Below, in pieces: positions 9,921-22,231 of a stretch of 64,000 nucleotides of DNA. A program made the position numbers and the translations under genes. The stretch's first letter is position 1, and every line of letters begins with the position of its first letter. The notes beneath the pieces are model-generated. The model was not told the origin of the DNA and made no database searches. It was given only the letters and a program-made list of their open reading frames with translations. This stretch comes from Podarcis raffonei (lineage: Eukaryota > Chordata > Lepidosauria > Squamata > Lacertidae), in the NCBI RefSeq assembly GCF_027172205.1, contig NC_070613.1, forward strand, positions 27,678,001 to 27,742,000, in the 5' to 3' direction.

Positions 9921-11255
9921 CCCCAGTGCGCATAATGTGGCCACGCGACTCTTGATACTTCCCGGGTTTATGGCTTTGTCTAGAACGCAAAGTGACCATT
10001 ATTACTTGACTTCCTTTAAAGAACATAAATTGCCCATTAAATCAACTGCAGGGGACATTTTGGAGGGCGGTGGTTTATATGCGCTGGAGGGGGGTAATCG
10101 GGAGAAATATTTGTATATTTTAGTTCTGTTCTTATCAAAGTGCCCAACTGCAAGGCCCAGTCCAATTTGCAGGAGTTTGACCTGGCTGTTGCAGGGTAAG
10201 TCACACTCAGTTATTAAGTTGGGGGAATGTTGGTTTGTTTCAATACTTCAAAGCTCCTGTTAACTGGTACTTCGGTTATATTGACTAGAGGCACATTTCA
10301 ATGTCGACTGGAAAATGTTGGGTGGGTGTTGCAGTTTATTGCTAGGATGTAGAACTTGATGTTTCTAATGTTAGATGTTTTATCGTGTTTTTCATATTCC
10401 TCTTTTGAGAGCCACCCAGAGTGGCTGGGCAAACCCAGCCAGATGGGTGGGTATAAATAATAAATTCTTCTTCTTCTTCTTCTTGTTAAGTAGAGTTGGC
10501 CCAGATGGCCTTCAAGTTTCCAAAGTAGACCCATTAAAAAGAAGTCCTAAGTCACGTCCATTTATTTCCATGGATCTACACTGAGTGCGCCTAACATAGC
10601 ATACAATCCTTTGATTCTCTGAAATCTGAAGGGATGCTGGTCTGCTAAGGGGAAACAACATGAAATGTTTAATTTTACTTGTATTTTATTTTTGTACATT
10701 TTTAGTACATGGGGGATGGGGTGTAGCACATGCGTTGCATTCTAAAGATCAGAGGCTTTATCAGTTGCATCTTCAGACTAGATTGTTCTGGTATGACACC
10801 CATTTAAGGCTGCTTCATACATATCCCACCTGTCATGAAACTGAAAAGGATGTGACTGCAGTTCTCCAGAAGTCATCCATCCAGGTACTGACCAGATTCT
10901 GTTCTACTTACCTTCAGCAAGGTGATAGCCTTCAGACCACAAGGAGTCACTGAACAGGGATTTGAGCATGGATCTCCCCACTACTAGTCCTGTCCATGAC
11001 CCCTTCAGCTGCAGAAGAGGCAATTCTGCATGTGGGCATCTGTCCTCTTCCTTGAAATGAATGGGACGGGTATGCTTGGGAGCAGAGGCAGAGTCTAGAT
11101 CTTAACTGGATAAAGTGGAATGAAAATGTAGCATGTGCATGCAGTGTGTACATACATGGACTGGAAAATATGTTAGCTAGGGGGAAACTAGATCTACATA
11201 AAATGATGTGTAACAAATTAGGAGAAACAAACACTTATGACAACTTATTTTTTCT

Positions 11256-11261
11256 TTATTT
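11256..11261 (-). other. candidate polyadenylation signal, TFPI2 copy B
   Basis: AATAAA on the minus strand, at the position homologous to 1,028-1,033 beside copy A. It would give copy B a 3' UTR of about 1.3 kb. Confidence 0.45.
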
Positions 11262-11794
11262 TTACAAATTTACAGTGAAGGTCTGTCACACTTGCACATA
11301 GCAAGTTAGGATGTAATTTTACCAATTCTCATATAGGCAAAGTAAGGTTTGACACAAGTGCAAATATCCTTAGGGAAACAGACAGCATGAAGTGAAGGCA
11401 GATGACTCTTCTTCAGCTTCAGAACAGAAAACATGCCAAATGCACATTAATAAAGGCACCTCAAAATGTATTCTGTGCAAGAGATCAGGAGGATGACTTT
11501 AAAGAGGAGGGAAATAACCTCAATATCTGTCTAGCATTCTCCAGTCTTAACTGTCCAGCAGGAATAATCTCATGATGAAAATTAATCCTTTAGCTTTAGA
11601 ACTGGACCAGTTGACAATGGGAGATGCAGCCATCAGTTCACCACACTCCTGAAACCTTATGTAGCTTATAACTCACCTTTAAAAAACAAGCAATCCCCAC
11701 TATCAAGTTCATTGCTGGTCTCTTCCCAGTGCCAGCTTTTTAATCAGCAGCATTATGATTATGTGTATTACCAAGAACGAATGTATTTAATTTT

Positions 11795-11995
11795 TATTAT
11801 CACAGTGTCTATATCCCACCTGTTCTCCAAGGTGGCAAACACACTTCTCCCTTCTATACCTTCATAACAATCCTGTGAGGTAGGTTAGGCTGAGAGACTG
11901 TGTGTGTACAAAAACCACCCAGACATGGCTGAGTGGTGAACTGAACCCTAGTCTCCCAAGTCCTAGTCTAGCACTCTTAACTGTCATGCAGGTGA
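11795..11995 (-). repeat. MIR/CORE-type SINE
   Basis: Reading minus, it has a tRNA-like head, then the core gggttcagttcacc region and tcacaggattgttatgaag near the centre, followed by a tail like gggatata. Similar elements lie at 18,050, 35,370, 46,085 and 56,868. This copy lies in the probable 3' UTR of TFPI2 copy B. Confidence 0.55.
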
Positions 11996-12530
11996 TGGGA
12001 GGTGATGTAACATCAGCACAGCGGACTGTTTTAACTAGAGATTCCAAGAACCAAACCTCAGACATTCTGCATGCAAGCTAAGCCATCTATCACGCATCTG
12101 CCACCCCTCCTTATGAAGGTGAAGATAAGAAAGTTCAGGAGAAGGTCTTAATTTAGTGTTCCATATAATGAAACCATCAGAAAGGGTCTATCATATTCAG
12201 CAGCCAGTAGAGAAGAATTGATGTTCAGCAGGGAGTGTTGAGCCACCTCTTGTGATTTCATCCTGCAACAGGGCACACTGCCATGTGCATGGGGCCCAAT
12301 CCATAAGTGAGCTGTAACTAGATCAAAGTAACCTTGCCGTTCTACATTTCAAAACTGTTCATATAGTAAAATTGTTACATAGCATATAAAACTGAACAAA
12401 ACCCAAACCCACTCATAAGTTAAAAGTTCCTAGTGAGTGAAATCAGTGCATCTAGTCTGGAGACCTCTCCAGATTTAAGAATGTATGTGGCGTTCGTTGG
12501 ATTTGAATGTTGGCTGTAGACTCCTCATCC

Positions 12531-15500
12531 TTATGAGACAACATATTTTGATCCTGTAGCAGGTGGTTTCTTTCTCCCTACTAAGAAAAGAATAGAAACA
12601 AATATAACCAGAGGTAACTTAAATCACTTTATTCACATGTGGTGAATAAAGACAAAAGAGAAGAAAAAGGGATGCAACATTCTACGTCTGCTAATTCCCA
12701 ACCACCAGGTAATTGCAGTTTCCATAACGCGTGTTTTGGGCATTAAAGTAGGGACAAAAGCGAGCCCCGTCTCAGCAGAACCGAAGCCAGCACAACCCTC
12801 CTTGTGACAAGCAGGGCCTGTGCTCACCTTAATGCCTGCAGGTACTACCTCCTCACAAAAGCAAACGAGCCCTTGACCGTGATGGCTAGAAGACAGTCTG
12901 CCAGGGAAAGGGAAGAGCTCCTTGTCTGAAATTCCTTGGCAGAGGATGCTTTCTCACAAGCTGCTTTTGCCACAACCTGGGACGCATCCCACCTTTGCAC
13001 TCCTTCAGAGCAGCACAAACGACTGGAGGACACAGTCCATTACCCATGCCTCGCCTTCATCCGGCAACTATTGCCCCTTCTGGTCCCTCTCACCTCCTTC
13101 TACATCCAAGGGAGTGAGCTGAAAATACGGGAGGACCACAATCCACCTGTGGCTACTGCATTATGCACCTACGGAAGGTGGTTTAATGCAGGAGTGGGAA
13201 ACCTGTGCCTCTCCAGTTCTTGGACTCCAACTCCCAGCAGCCTCAGCCACCACGTCACATGGTCAGGAACGATGAGAGATATGTACTCCAGCGGCATTTG
13301 GACGGACACAGTTTTCTCACCCCAATATAACGAAAAGCCTCCCTGTTTGCTCTTGGAGAGCATCAGCTGTTTGTGCTGCTTAATGTTGTTCTCTTTAATC
13401 ACTCCAGAATTACTAGAACAGGGCTTATTTGTGAACCTTCACAATCTGGCTATAAGACTGCATCCGTCCCTGTAACTCTCGATCTCGGCAAGGAGAGAGC
13501 ACCCTACCTTTCTTGCAGGCCTTGAGACATGATTTCCGAGTGAGGAAATTGTTAATATTTCCTCCACATCCTGTATAGGTGAATTCTTCACAATCTCCTG
13601 TGTCTATGTTGTAATAAAAGCGAGGAACTGAACTCGAACAAATTCCCACGTCTTTGGGGTTAGAGCAAAAGGAGGGGGCATCTTTAGAAAAAGAAAGAGA
13701 GAGACAGAGTTAATTAACACTACTTCTTTTTGTTTTTTGAAGTGTAGACTGCAGTGGTGTTAGGCATACAAACCAACAGTTCCCAATCAGAAAGTGGGCC
13801 GAGTTTCTGATCTTTGATTTAATATTTGTACACTGCTTTCCCAGCAAAAACATTGAGCTCAAAGCAGCTCATAACTACAAAGCATTAAAAATGAGCAAAC
13901 ATTTCCATCCATGCAATCAATTAGGGAAAAGACACACACACCACAATAGTGCGTTGGTAAAGCAAAAACGAACAATGCCACAAATAATTGATGCAATTCA
14001 ATACAAACTTGTAATAATTCAAAATTAATTCATCAGAAATGGTTGGCGAGCACCAGTCCCATGAGACACAACAGAACATTTCACCCTCCCCCACCCAAAC
14101 AAGCTATTAATTAATAATAATAATTACTTCTTTTCGGCAGGCAGAAGTTCATGCAGGAGTCTTTATCGTCAAATCGGTTCTGGTTTCCTAAACAGCCTCC
14201 ATAATAAAATTTTTCACAGCTCATCGTCTCAAGGCTGAAATAATATTTTCGCATTAAACCTCTACAGATTCCTTCGTCAGATTTCAGTCGGCATATTTTA
14301 GGCACCTCTAAAAACGAAAGAGCAACCAACTGGTTGAAAACAACAATCTAAGCCAAACCATTACTTTTATCAAACCGATTCTGCAATTCACTCCAGGATT
14401 TGAAATTTTAGAGCCACAACTTACTCTTGATTCTCCCGCAAGTCTTTGAACACTCTTCAAAACTCAAAAAGTTGTTGTCGTTTCCCACGCAGCCCCCGAA
14501 ACTAAACTCCTGGCAGGTTTGGGTGGCTCTGTCGTAGTACCACCTGACATACAAACCCCGGCAGGGTCCTTTAAGTGGTGGCTGTAGACAGATCTCTCTG
14601 TTGTCTGCATGAAAACGGAAGTGGGGTGGGGGAAAGAGAAATGCTTTAGGTACAAATCCCAGAAACAAGAAGAGAGTAGGGAGGCAAGTAAGAAATTCAT
14701 GTGTTGAAAGTTTGTCCCAGTGAAATGTAAGAAGACCTCTCCTGCACGAGGCCAAAGCCCAAGTAGTCCAAAACCCAAGTAGTCCAGCCTGAAAGCAGGA
14801 CCTGAGTTCAAGAGCACTCTCCCCACCTGTGATTCCCATGACTGGCCTTCAGAGACATAAAAAAAGGTAACCTGGGCGGTTAAGTCCAGTCAAAGGCGAC
14901 TATGGGGTTGCAGTGCTCATCTCGCTTTCAGGCTGAGGGAGCCGGCATTTGTCCACAGACAGCTTTCCGGGTCATGTGGCCAGCATGACTAAACCACTTC
15001 TGGCACAACAGAACACCGTGACGGAAACCAGAGCGCATGGAAACACTGTTTACCTTCCTGCTGCAGTCGTACCTGTTTATCTACTTGCACTGGTGTGGTT
15101 TTGTACTGCTAGGTTGGAAGGTGCTGGGACAGAGCAACGGGAGCTGACTCTGTTGCAGAGATTCGAACTGTGCATCTTCCGATTGGAAGAGGCTCAGTGG
15201 TTTAGACCACAGCGCCACCCGCGTCCCTGTTTCAGAGGCATACCCCCTTCTTGTGGAGGGCAGTGGAGAGGACTGTGGTGGGGCAGCTGAAATTATTCTA
15301 GGTGACATCAATCTGGGTTGAGAATGCTGTGGCAGGATTGCCGACAGGAGTTTATACCCTGTCATCTTATAATACATGTTCTCAGAGAGCTGTACTGGTT
15401 GCCAATCTGCTACCAGGCCAGGATCAAGATGTTACTCTGAGTATGTAAAGGCCTTAACAGATTGGGACAGTTTACTTGCGAGATCCCATTACTGCCCCCT

Positions 15501-15739
15501 CCCTTCATATGCCCGCTAAATTACTTCGATCTGTGACTGGTGTCACATAATACTCATTCCACATTTGTAAGAAATATTTTAGTGTGGCAGCACTCACACT
15601 TTGGAACTCCCTGCCTAGGGACACCAGGCAGGCACTTTTCCGCACATGCTAAAAACATTTTTCTTTAGCCAAGCCTACTTTGTAAACTGCTTTGAGGGTT
15701 GTTTTTAACTATCAAGCGGTGTATAAATTGTTTGAAATA

Positions 15740-15775
<36 letters not shown>

Positions 15776-16985
15776 GTTTATATACTGCCCTATACCCGGA
15801 GGTCTCAGGGCGGTTTACAGAAAAAAATCACAACATATATAATCAGAATGAAAACAGCAACCCAAACACCCCCCGAAAAGAGCCACATTTTAAAGAGGGT
15901 ATAGGATGCCAAACAGACCAACCAAAGGCCTGGTTGAAAAGGAACGTTTTTGCCTGACGCCTAAACTGTATAATGAAGGCGCCAGGCAAACTTCCCTGGG
16001 GAGAGCATTCCACAGATGGGGAGCCACTGCAGAGAAGGCCCATTCTCCAGACATGTAGAATGTTTGCATGTTTTCTAATTTGATTTTTAGCTTAGCATTT
16101 ATTTTAATTATTATTTTTGGATGTTTTAAATACTTTTTTCTGATGGCTGCATTATTTTATTCTTTTCATAAACTGCTTTAAGGTTTTATTACAATGACAC
16201 AGTATCTAAAACGGACTTTTTTTTAAAAAAAAAAGTCTCCAAACAGCAGTTGGTCACAGTTCTAAATTGCTTGGAAAATGGCATTTCGCTGCAGATCTTG
16301 TATTTCTGAATCCTGACATTTTGGGGGAATTGCTTAATCAACATATCTCACATTTCCGGACGACGCAAGATCCTTCTTTAATTTATCATATTTAAAGGGA
16401 ATATAATCTCTGCATTACAGGCACAAGCGCTTTAGTAAGCGCCAAACACACGCGCAAACACTCAATGACGCCATCACTATTACCTGACAGCACTGATAGC
16501 CTTTACTTGGACTTTTGTTATTTTAACCCCTGGGCAACCATACTCTTTCTAGGTTCCTATTCTAGAGTTTCCTTCTTTGGTCTTTTAATTTTCACCTGTT
16601 GTTATAATTGTTCTCTCTGTTTTGTAAACATTGTACAATGAAGTTTTGAAAGAAAAACTTTGCCAAGAAAGAATAAAAACACCAGCACTCATAATATTCT
16701 GGCTACCAGCTAGGCAAGGAAAAGCAAAAAAATAAAATGGGTTTTGGCAGACGGAGGCAGGTGCAGCATGAGGGGCGAAGCGAGGATTTTGGAAAGAGAC
16801 CATCGGTCGCCATCCCTGGGAAGAGCAAAAACAACTCGCAAGAAGAAAACAGCTGATAACATGAACCCGCTCCAGAAAGAGCCCCGATTACCTCCCATCG
16901 TCGACTGGGGCCAGACCTGCTCCAGAAGTACCACCAAGGAGACGACCAGCAGAAAGGCCCGCGAGTTTCCAGAAGTCAGATCCAT
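12531..16985 (-). CDS. TFPI2: TFPI2 copy B: tissue factor pathway inhibitor 2
   Basis: Secreted serine-protease inhibitor with three Kunitz domains; in other vertebrates TFPI2 binds extracellular matrix and inhibits plasmin and related proteases. Coding exons on minus: 16985-16892 (signal peptide, hydrophobic LLVVSLVVLLEQV), 14604-14425 (Kunitz 1), 14307-14128 (Kunitz 2), 13681-13508 (Kunitz 3) and 12580-12531 (tail). This makes 678 bases, or 225 residues. All introns are phase 1; intron 2 is 117 bp (119 in copy A). All three domains have six cysteines. P1 is Arg in domain 1 (GPCRG) and domain 2 (GICRG), and Ser in domain 3 (GICSS). Domain 1 resembles human TFPI2 (EICL, GPCR, RYYYDR-like RWYYDR), as does domain 3 (PSFCS-PKD-G). 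The tail is short and only mildly basic (GRKKPPATGSKYVVS), less so than the lysine-rich human tail. The gene lies upstream of GNG11 as in mammals. Confidence 0.93.
14860..15228 (-). repeat. tRNA-derived SINE (ACCTTTA-tail family), diverged
   Basis: Same family as 1,760-2,116, reversed, with the tRNA-like head at the 15,228 end (gacgcgggtggcgctgtgg on minus). It carries the extra segment reading gtccacagacagctttc on plus that marks a longer subtype. It lies in intron 1 of TFPI2 copy B. Confidence 0.8.
15300..15776 (+). mobile_element. decayed L2-type LINE 3' end plus TTA microsatellite
   Basis: The stretch keeps traces of the LINE carboxy-terminal block (ctgtactggttgccaat, then ggaactccctgcc) and a tail reading aactgctttgagggtt, ending in a TTA-repeat run at about 15,740-15,776. 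The reading frame is broken throughout, so it is old. Confidence 0.55.
15777..16060 (-). mobile_element. LINE 3' end, reverse orientation
   Basis: Reading plus, it starts with tatactgccctatacccgg and cagggcggtttacag, the complement of a LINE 3' terminus, and runs on into cattccacagatgggg and gccactgcagagaagg. A shorter relative is at 31,070-31,215. It lies in intron 1 of TFPI2 copy B. Confidence 0.55.
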
Positions 16986-17050
16986 CGCTGCAAATCGCTG
17001 CGCGCGTTTGGCTGCTCTACGACCGATGGAAACGTTGGCCACAGTGGCCC

Positions 17051-17057
17051 CTTTATA
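17051..17057 (-). promoter_or_regulatory. TATA box, TFPI2 copy B
   Basis: The minus strand reads TATAAAG, 66-72 bases upstream of the ATG at 16,985, which would leave a short 5' UTR of about 40 bases. The sequence around it is CpG-rich up to about 17,400. The aligned site in copy A reads CTTAAAG. Confidence 0.6.
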
Positions 17058-17658
17058 AACGATCCCGGCTTCTCTGCCGCCGCCTCCTGGCCCAAAGCCT
17101 ACGGGCGTGCTTCCCAGACGAGGGAGGGCTCGGCGGGGGTGATTCATCCGTTTCTGGAAAGCGATGTAAAACCGCGAGGGGGCGGGCGGACCAAAGGAGC
17201 GGTCCCTTGCGTGGCTGGTGCGCCCCGCGCGTCATTGCGCATCTTCCGAAGAAGCAGCTCCGCGGGGTGGTCGCTGGCCCATCCCGATGCGTATCCGGGA
17301 CGGCTGGGGCGGGCCTGGCGCCGACAGCGGCGAAGAGGTACGAGGAAGATGGAAGGAGCAAATATTGGAATAAACCCCGCGTTGAATGCACGGAACACAA
17401 CCAGCCAGACGCGAAAGTGTCCCCAGGCGTCTGTTGAGGACTCAGTGGGCACCAAGATGTTCTGCCCCACTATAGCTCACTTCTGAAGTTAGAAATCAAA
17501 GCTTAGGGAGCTTGTGCCACACTGGCAGGTTGCAGTTTTGTCTATGCGCTTATCGGATGTTATCCGAGCTTTCCACAGGAAGTAGCCTTCTACCTGGTTA
17601 GATTTATTTATTCGTATAGCCCAGTTGTTATAGTTACATATTTTTATATTTATAAAAT

Positions 17659-18005
17659 GGGACACGGGTGGCGCTGTGGGTTAAACCACAGAGCCTAGGG
17701 CCTGCTGATCGGAAGGTTGGCAGTTCGAATCCCCGCGACGGGGTGAGCTCCTGTTGCTCAGTCCCAGCTCCTGCCAACCTAGCCGTTTGAAAGCACGCCG
17801 AAGTGCAAGTAGATAAATAGGTACTGCTCCAGCGGGAAGGTAAAATGCATTTCTGTGCACTGCTCTGGTTCGCCAGAAGCGGCTTAGTCATGCTAGCCAC
17901 ATGATCCGGAAGCTGTACGCCGGCTCCTTCGGCCAATAAAGCGAGATGAGCACCACAACCCCAGAGTCGGCCACGACTGGACCTAATGTTCAGGGGTCCC
18001 CTTTA
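17659..18005 (+). repeat. tRNA-derived SINE (ACCTTTA-tail family)
   Basis: It starts with the tRNA-like head (gggtggcgctgtgg, B box ggcagttcgaatccc), runs through the family body and ends in caggggtcccctttat, then a TATA simple repeat. Confidence 0.85.
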
Positions 18006-18049
18006 TATTTATATATATATATAACTATTTCCCTTTTCCTCCAAAAGCT

Positions 18050-18205
18050 TCTTCCTCACCCTTCTCCGTATTCTCCTCACAACAACTCTTCAGAGTGGAT
18101 AAGGATGAGAGATCATGACTGGCCCAAGGTCACCCAGTGAAATTCATGACTGAGTAGGGATTTGAACTCCTGTCTCTCTGGGCTTAGTCCCTCACCCTAT
18201 CGAGG
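18050..18205 (-). repeat. MIR/CORE-type SINE
   Basis: Reading plus it shows tcctcacaacaactcttc, then ggcccaaggtcaccc and a reversed tRNA head (gggatttgaactcctgtc). Same family as 11,795 and 35,370. Confidence 0.6.
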
Positions 18206-18719
18206 AATGAGGAACTGTTTTCAACTTGTGGGTGGCATTCGTACAATAGGTTTCGTTCCAGCCACAGGAAAAGGCAGAGGCATCTGCACTGAACTTCTCT
18301 CCATCCCAGCAGGCAAGAAGCATCACACATTCTAGCCTTACGAAAGCAATCAAGGGTTCACAGAGCATTAGTAAGGGAGAGGCCTGAAGGGGCACATTTG
18401 GCCTCCGGGCCTGAGGTTTCCCACCCCTGCTGTAACCATTGCACCACATTGCCTAATCCTGTTGGTAGGTTCTCAAGCCGAGGGAGGTCTTTCACAGCAC
18501 TGCCTAGTTGGACCTCCAAACTGAAGATGGTGATAGGCATAGCATGTCTCCAGCATTTCAGACATCGTGTCCCACATATTTTTAACTGGAGATGCCAAGG
18601 ATTGACTCTACTGCTCATTTCCGTGTTATTTGCTTCCAGAGAAAAACCCATTTCCAAATAACACAAAAATGAGCACTAACCTCGCACGATATTCCACAAT
18701 ATTTCTGGAAGTGGCTTTT

Positions 18720-18828
18720 GCTGTTGAGGGAAGTTTTTAATGTGTAACATTTTAATATATTTTTAATCTTGTTAGAAGCCACCCAGAGTGGCTGGGGAAA
18801 CCCAGCCAGATGGGCGGGGTACAAATAA

Positions 18829-18859
<31 letters not shown>

Positions 18860-18860
18860 G
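18720..18860 (+). mobile_element. L2-like LINE 3' tail
   Basis: The stretch has the family tail GCCACCCAGAGTGGCTGGGG, then cccagccagatgggcggg and a TTA repeat to about 18,860. Only the last ~140 bases of the element are present. Confidence 0.7.
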
Positions 18861-20309
18861 TCATGTGGAAGCTCAGACATTATGCAGAAATTAAGAGCTT
18901 TACTGAGACCAGAGGAAATGCTTATATTAGGAATAGGAAACAAACTATTTGATCTAACCCAGTACTGCCTACTCAAATTAACAGGGATCTTGGAGAATTC
19001 AGCTGAAATGAGATATGGTACTGGAAACGGCATCAGTTTGTGTGCCTGTCTGCAAGCAGGACTGGAAATCAGGCAAAAAAATAAAAACATGCAACTGGTA
19101 TTCACAATCGTCATTTTCCGACCAGTCTGTAATTTGCTTTTGTTATTTTTTTCCAGTATGCAAACAATATACTATTGATAGGATCCCCCACCCACCCATT
19201 GAAATGAACAGTGTGGAATCATAACAATATTGTAATCAATTATGTTATTAAATCTGAACAGCAAGCTGACTGATGTTGGTTTTGAGGAACCTGAACTGCA
19301 GTAGAATGGAAACAGTGCTGCATATGCTGAATAAGGGGCAGAATCCCTATAGGCAGGCAGAGAGGCATTTTCCCTCCTTTTAACAGGAAATGCCAGGAAT
19401 TGAATGTGGAGTCATTTCATAGCACATTCCCTGTCCCGGAAGTATGTTCCTTCTTATGCTCTTTTACTTACTACTCATCAGCATGTAGCAGAACACCCTG
19501 AGAGATGCAGCTGTGTTTTCAGAGGTGCTTAATCCTCTGAGTGCAAAAAAAGCGGAAAGTGAGCAACGTGGGGGAAATTAATCAGCATCTTTTTATGGCG
19601 CATTTCCAGTACAGTATCCAATTCTGGCCAATTTCTTTAAGATAGGCAATGGAAGCTAGATGGAGCATTCAGGTGGCCCAAATGAAAGTGCCTTCCGCTC
19701 TTCCAGAAAATCTGGAATTGGTTATTGTTAGCTTTCCAAGAAGAATTTTAAACGGGCATTGCTGTATTCTATGAAAGGAAACAACTACTATTCTCCACCC
19801 ACTGCTCCTCAACTTCAACTGAATTAATATGCCAGGCATCGATAATAATAGCATGGAGGGAGGAATATGGACAAAAATGGAATGAGCCACCGACAAGCCT
19901 TAATTATAAATTGCTCAATAGCCCCAAGGGCCTAATTCCAGCATGGGGGGTACGGACCAGGTGGCAGGATGCAGTAAAGGGCAATAAAGTACGTCTGAGT
20001 TGCTGACATTAATTTCCCCAAGATCTGGTGGTGGTCCAAATTAGAATCAGGGAGCAGGAGATTATGCTCATCTTCCAAGCTAGTGAGGACAGATCTTTTA
20101 TAGGAGGAATCTCTGCCCCATTCTATCTATCCTTTTCACCAAGACCTTGATTTAAGTCCTTCCTTCCTTGTGTCTGACAATTATGCTGACAATTAAATGC
20201 CTTCAAGATCTCATTTTCTTCTTCGATCTTCACGATTGCTCATCTTGCCTTAAGATCACCCCTTCTGTCTTTCTCTTCATTGTCGTACAACAGCTTTGCA
20301 TGACCTGGT

Positions 20310-20415
20310 GCCTTCCACATGTTTTGGACTACAACTCCCATCAACCCTAGCCAGCTTGGCCAACAATCAGGGAAGGTGGGAGTCACAGTCGCTCAACATC
20401 TGGAGGGCACCAGCC
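20310..20415. repeat. short inverted-repeat MITE, hAT-like
   Basis: The arms ggactacaactcccatcaa and, downstream, ggtgggagtcacagtc with catctggagggcacc form a decayed hairpin like the better preserved elements at 22,096 and 52,090. Confidence 0.45.
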
Positions 20416-20848
20416 TAGGAAAGGTTCTCTGCTCTGTATTTTTATAAACAGAGTCTTCAGGCTTCTCATTACTTTGCTTCTCATTCCCCCCATTACATCC
20501 CAATTTTGCCCTCTATGTTTTGTGGCTTTGATCCAGAATCCATTTGATCCATTACTGCTTGTTTCACTTCCCTGCTTTGTTGGTTAGTTTTAGATTGTGG
20601 CTCTACAGGCGATGAGTGAGGTTTTAAAAAACTGTTGCCAAGCACCTGTGCCTAGTAATGCTAGGAAATTTATTATAATAGAAGCAAGAAAGTATCTCTC
20701 TTTACCCCCATTGCAGAGGTCTTGCTAGGGGGTGAAGAAATCCTGGACATGTGTGGAAAACCCAAATCTCCTTAGCAAATCATTTTAGACTGAGTTAACT
20801 TAGCTGGAATTTATTAATAATGGTTACTGTGGAAAATCATCATCATCA

Positions 20849-21005
20849 TCATAAATTTTTATTTATATCCCGCCCTCCCCGGCCAGAGCTGGGCTCAGGG
20901 CGGCTAACACCAGTAAAATTACAATTAAAAATAAAATAAAAAATAAACCAATTTAAAATACAGGTTAAAATATAATTTAAAATGCAGCCTCATTTTAAGA
21001 GTAGC
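20849..21005 (-). mobile_element. LINE 3' end, reverse orientation
   Basis: The sequence reads atttatatcccgccctcccc and ggctcagggcggctaaca, then an A-rich stretch. The same segment appears at 37,900-38,035. It is the complement of a LINE 3' terminus. Confidence 0.55.
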
Positions 21006-22095
21006 CCATATGGGAAGGATATTCCTTCGTATTCTGCTTGTGGGCTTCCTGGAGTTTCTACTTGATCATTTTGGAAACAGGACATGCTGGAACTTTATTC
21101 ATATCCAGCATGGTTCCTACGTTTGTCTTTATGTATGTACAAATGGAACTGAAACCATGTGTTGCAGTATGCTCCTTCTTAGGCTGCCAGCCAGCCAGCC
21201 ATGTTGTCATGCAGGGTACTTAAGGGGCTCAGGCAGGAATCTCTCACCTCCTCCCACATAATACTTCAAAATCTGTAGCTACTAAGTATAGTGAGCCCTC
21301 ATTGGGCTGGTTTTTTGGGGGGAGAGGAAGGGGGAATCTCCATGGTTTAACCCACCCCATAATTCTACCCAGTGCTTTTTTCTGGGGGGACGCATACCCC
21401 TAAACATTTTGTGAATCTTTGTACTTTTGTCCATTTACTGTATTTATTTCCCCCGATTTGAACTATAAAATGGTGATTTTCTTGAGTCAAAATGAGAGAA
21501 CCCCAAACATATTTTTTTAGGGGGAAAAGCACTGATTCTACCAATGTGGATGTTTCTCCAAGCATGGTGATACCACACTCCTTTTTAATATATAATGTTT
21601 GTTTTTGAGAATAAAGCTGTAAAAAGATGTACAATCAAAAGAAAATAAAAAAATACTGTAACTGTGACAAAAGTTGTTCACGTCATCTTCACCTATTAAG
21701 AAATAAATATGGAGTGTTGAATCTAACGACTCTTAAGGTACTTCCAGATGACCTGTTTATGGAGTATTCATCCTGATTTGTTTACAGGGAGATATTGCTT
21801 TGTTTACAAAGTAACTGTTCTCCCACACTTTCCGGTATGTTTTCCCATTTGCTTTCCTTATCAGTAAAAGCCCAATCTTTTCAGAGAGAGGCAGGTTTGT
21901 TGTGCAAGAGCTCCCAATCAACTATAATGGTGCAACCTGAATTTGCTGCTATATGATGGAATCGCACCCGAAAATAGTGACAGTCCAAAGCACACTTCTC
22001 ATTGGACCTATTTTGGCTTAGCACTCGCCACCTGAGTTTGCTGCTCAAAGGAGTGGTACATACGTACATTTCATTGTCCCTTTGAAAGCTTAGCA

Positions 22096-22231
22096 AAGGC
22101 ATAGGCAAACTTGGCCCTCCAGATGTTTTGGGACTACAACTCCCATCATTCCTGACCACTGGTCCTGTTAACTAGGGATGATGGGAGTTGTAGTCCCAAA
22201 ACATCTGGAGGGCCGAGTTTGCCTATGCCTG
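22096..22231. mobile_element. hAT-type MITE with 8-bp target duplication
   Basis: A 136-bp near-perfect hairpin. The left arm runs from aaggcataggc through ggactacaactcccatcat and the right arm is its complement, ending in gcctatgcctg. The 8-mer GCTTAGCA flanks both sides (22,088-22,095 and 22,232-22,239), the duplication length expected for hAT transposons. No coding capacity; the clean duplication suggests a recent insertion. Confidence 0.85.

Larger units (their letters stand above)
9921..12530. other. interval between the TFPI2 copies
   Basis: From 10,560 the sequence resumes homology with position 1 of the window, marking the start of the second duplicated unit; the junction lies between about 9,920 and 10,560. 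An L2-like LINE tail (ccacccagagtggctgggc, then a TTC repeat) occupies about 10,370-10,486, right at the junction. The part below 12,531 is the probable 3' UTR of copy B down to about 11,240. No other gene was seen. Confidence 0.55.

Noticed and set aside
18857-19178. Open frames on both strands of 85-98 codons
   Set aside because: They overlap a decayed SINE-like stretch and show no conserved domain or GNGT1 similarity.
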